From: Chamaecrista fasciculata
Lineage: Eukaryota; Streptophyta; Magnoliopsida; Fabales; Fabaceae
Direction: 5' to 3'
NCBI GenBank assembly: GCA_003254925.1
Contig: QANZ01050821.1
Location: 104,419 to 168,418, forward strand
DNA: 64,000 bases
Below, one piece after another: positions 62,945 through 64,000 of the stretch. Below the pieces are notes generated by a model that worked only from the letters and a program-made list of their open reading frames with translations, had not been told where the DNA came from and searched no databases. The stretch's first letter is position 1. Each line of letters opens with the position of its first letter. The position numbers and the translations under genes were made by a program.

Positions 62945-63703
62945 TAGCTGTAAAATATACACATCAACCTCTTATTCATCACTTTTAATAACCCAAATCC
63001 CTAATCTCCTAAATTAAAAGACACTAGCTAAGAGAGACATACTCAGGCCAAAAGGAAAAACAGAGACACACACCCGCAAATTCTTGTGCATCATGATACT
63101 AAATTACGGAAGGATGAATTCATGCATTTTAAGCGATTCTCTTTCCCGATTCACAATCTTCTCCGTTTATCCCTACATTCTTCTCCATAGCATTTATACT
63201 TCCTTCTTCATAGCGTCGATGCATTCTTCTCAATGACAACTGGTGTTGCCAAAATCATTCATCAGTACAGATTCGTCATCTAGTTAAATTGAAGTTCAAC
63301 ATGTTCTTTCATGGTGAATAGTAAATTTCTCATGTCAACGAGTTATTAGTGTTTGATATTAAAGGTAGTATTCTGTTGGGTAAGGATTTGCTATGGGGGA
63401 TGTGTTTGATATCAAAAAGAAAATAAAGTAGAGTTAGATCAAACAATAATTTCAAAGAGACTCAGGACAAAAAAAAAATTCAAAGAGACCAGTGTAGGGA
63501 TGCTACGGAAAAGACTGAAAACCAGAGAAAAGAATTGTTTGAAATGCATGAATCCCTCCTTCCATAGCGTAGTACTCTGTTGGGTAAGGATTTGCAGTGT
63601 GCGTCTAGTGGTTGCCTTATGAATTTTCTTTTGAGTGACTTTTGATTTAGGGGATTAGGGATTTGGGTTATTAAGAGTTGGCTGATGTGTATATTTTAGA
63701 TCT
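62945..63703. repeat. Large inverted repeat, about 60-bp arms
   Basis: TAAAATATACACATCA...AATAACCCAAATCCCTAATC at about 62,950-63,012 recurs in inverse at about 63,645-63,703, with a few mismatches. Inside, TCTGTTGGGTAAGGATTTGC occurs twice directly (near 63,372 and 63,578). A 'catgaatccctccttcc' segment near 63,545 mirrors 'ggaaggatgaattcatg' near 63,108. It looks like a foldback element or a partly inverted duplication. No gene is seen. Confidence 0.65.
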
Positions 63704-63727
63704 CTATTAACAAGATTTATTCAAGGG

Positions 63728-64000
63728 TAAATTACACTTTGGTACCCTGTGGTTTGACCCTATTTCACTTTGGTACCCTGTGGTTTGAAACTTGACACTT
63801 TGGTACCCTTTGGAGTTATTTTGTAATTTTAACCATGATAAATTTTGCAAAAATTATATATTGACTCTAAAAAGTTTTTAAAAAATTACAAATAGGTCCC
63901 TAGATACATATTATCTAGGGACTAAAATGAAAACTTTAAAAAAATTTAGGGGTCAATATGTAATTTTTGCAAAATTTATTATGGTTAAAATTACAAAATA
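63728..64000. mobile_element. Start of a 'ggtaccctgtggtttga' element, cut by window end
   Basis: TAAATTACACTTTGGTACCC and two direct 'actttggtaccctgtggtttga' units begin an arm typical of dispersed plant inverted-repeat elements. An inner inverted pair, 'attttaaccatgataaattttgcaaaa' and its inverse, lies near 63,825-63,855 and 63,965-64,000. The right end is outside the window. Confidence 0.6.

Overview
This is a nuclear genome window from a dicot plant. Its genes are split by GT-AG introns, several encode chloroplast proteins, the intergenic DNA is AT-rich, and it is full of small transposons. The CP29-type antenna gene resembles the Lhcb4.3/Lhcb8 form described from eurosids, so a rosid is the best guess; the sequence does not fix the species.

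Layout: 1-1.87 kb is intergenic with two MITEs. 1.88-6.86 kb (+) is an EGY2-type chloroplast intramembrane metalloprotease with 12 coding exons. 9.58-13.15 kb (+) is the anthranilate synthase alpha subunit with 11 exons. 14.6-19.6 kb (-) is a Ty3/gypsy chromovirus fossil lying beside an assembly gap. 20.4-20.9 kb (-) is a single-exon PH-domain protein. 21.6-24.8 kb and 29.3-33.3 kb (both -) are two tandem LRR receptor kinases of the XA21/EFR class (LRR-XII) with non-RD kinase domains. Between them lie a hAT-type MITE, a short Helitron, a 97-bp exact direct duplication around a MITE, a very GC-rich 158-bp foldback element, and a SINE fragment nested in another inverted-repeat element. 34.0-41.6 kb (+) is an endogenous pararetrovirus fossil (Caulimoviridae, florendovirus-like) with 440-bp terminal repeats. 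41.8-45.9 kb (-) is a basic proline/serine-rich microtubule-associated-type protein (BPP family). 46.7-49.5 kb holds only weak coding traces. 50.4-52.6 kb (-) is a Yippee-like zinc-binding protein with 5 exons. 53.9-55.2 kb is a solo LTR. 55.9-57.6 kb holds two larger TIR elements, one containing an N gap. 58.1-59.3 kb (-) is the CP29/Lhcb4 antenna protein. 60.9-61.4 kb is a 5'-truncated LINE with a 23-bp target duplication. 62.9-63.7 kb is a large inverted repeat, and another repeat runs off the right edge.

The host genes are not an operon or pathway cluster. The only functional grouping is the tandem receptor-kinase pair. Exon limits were set by splice-site consensus, reading-frame continuity across every junction and remembered family sequences; no alignment was run. 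No new coding system is evident. The most distinctive structures are the GC-rich foldback MITE, the terminally redundant pararetrovirus fossil, and the 97-bp duplication that flanks a MITE.
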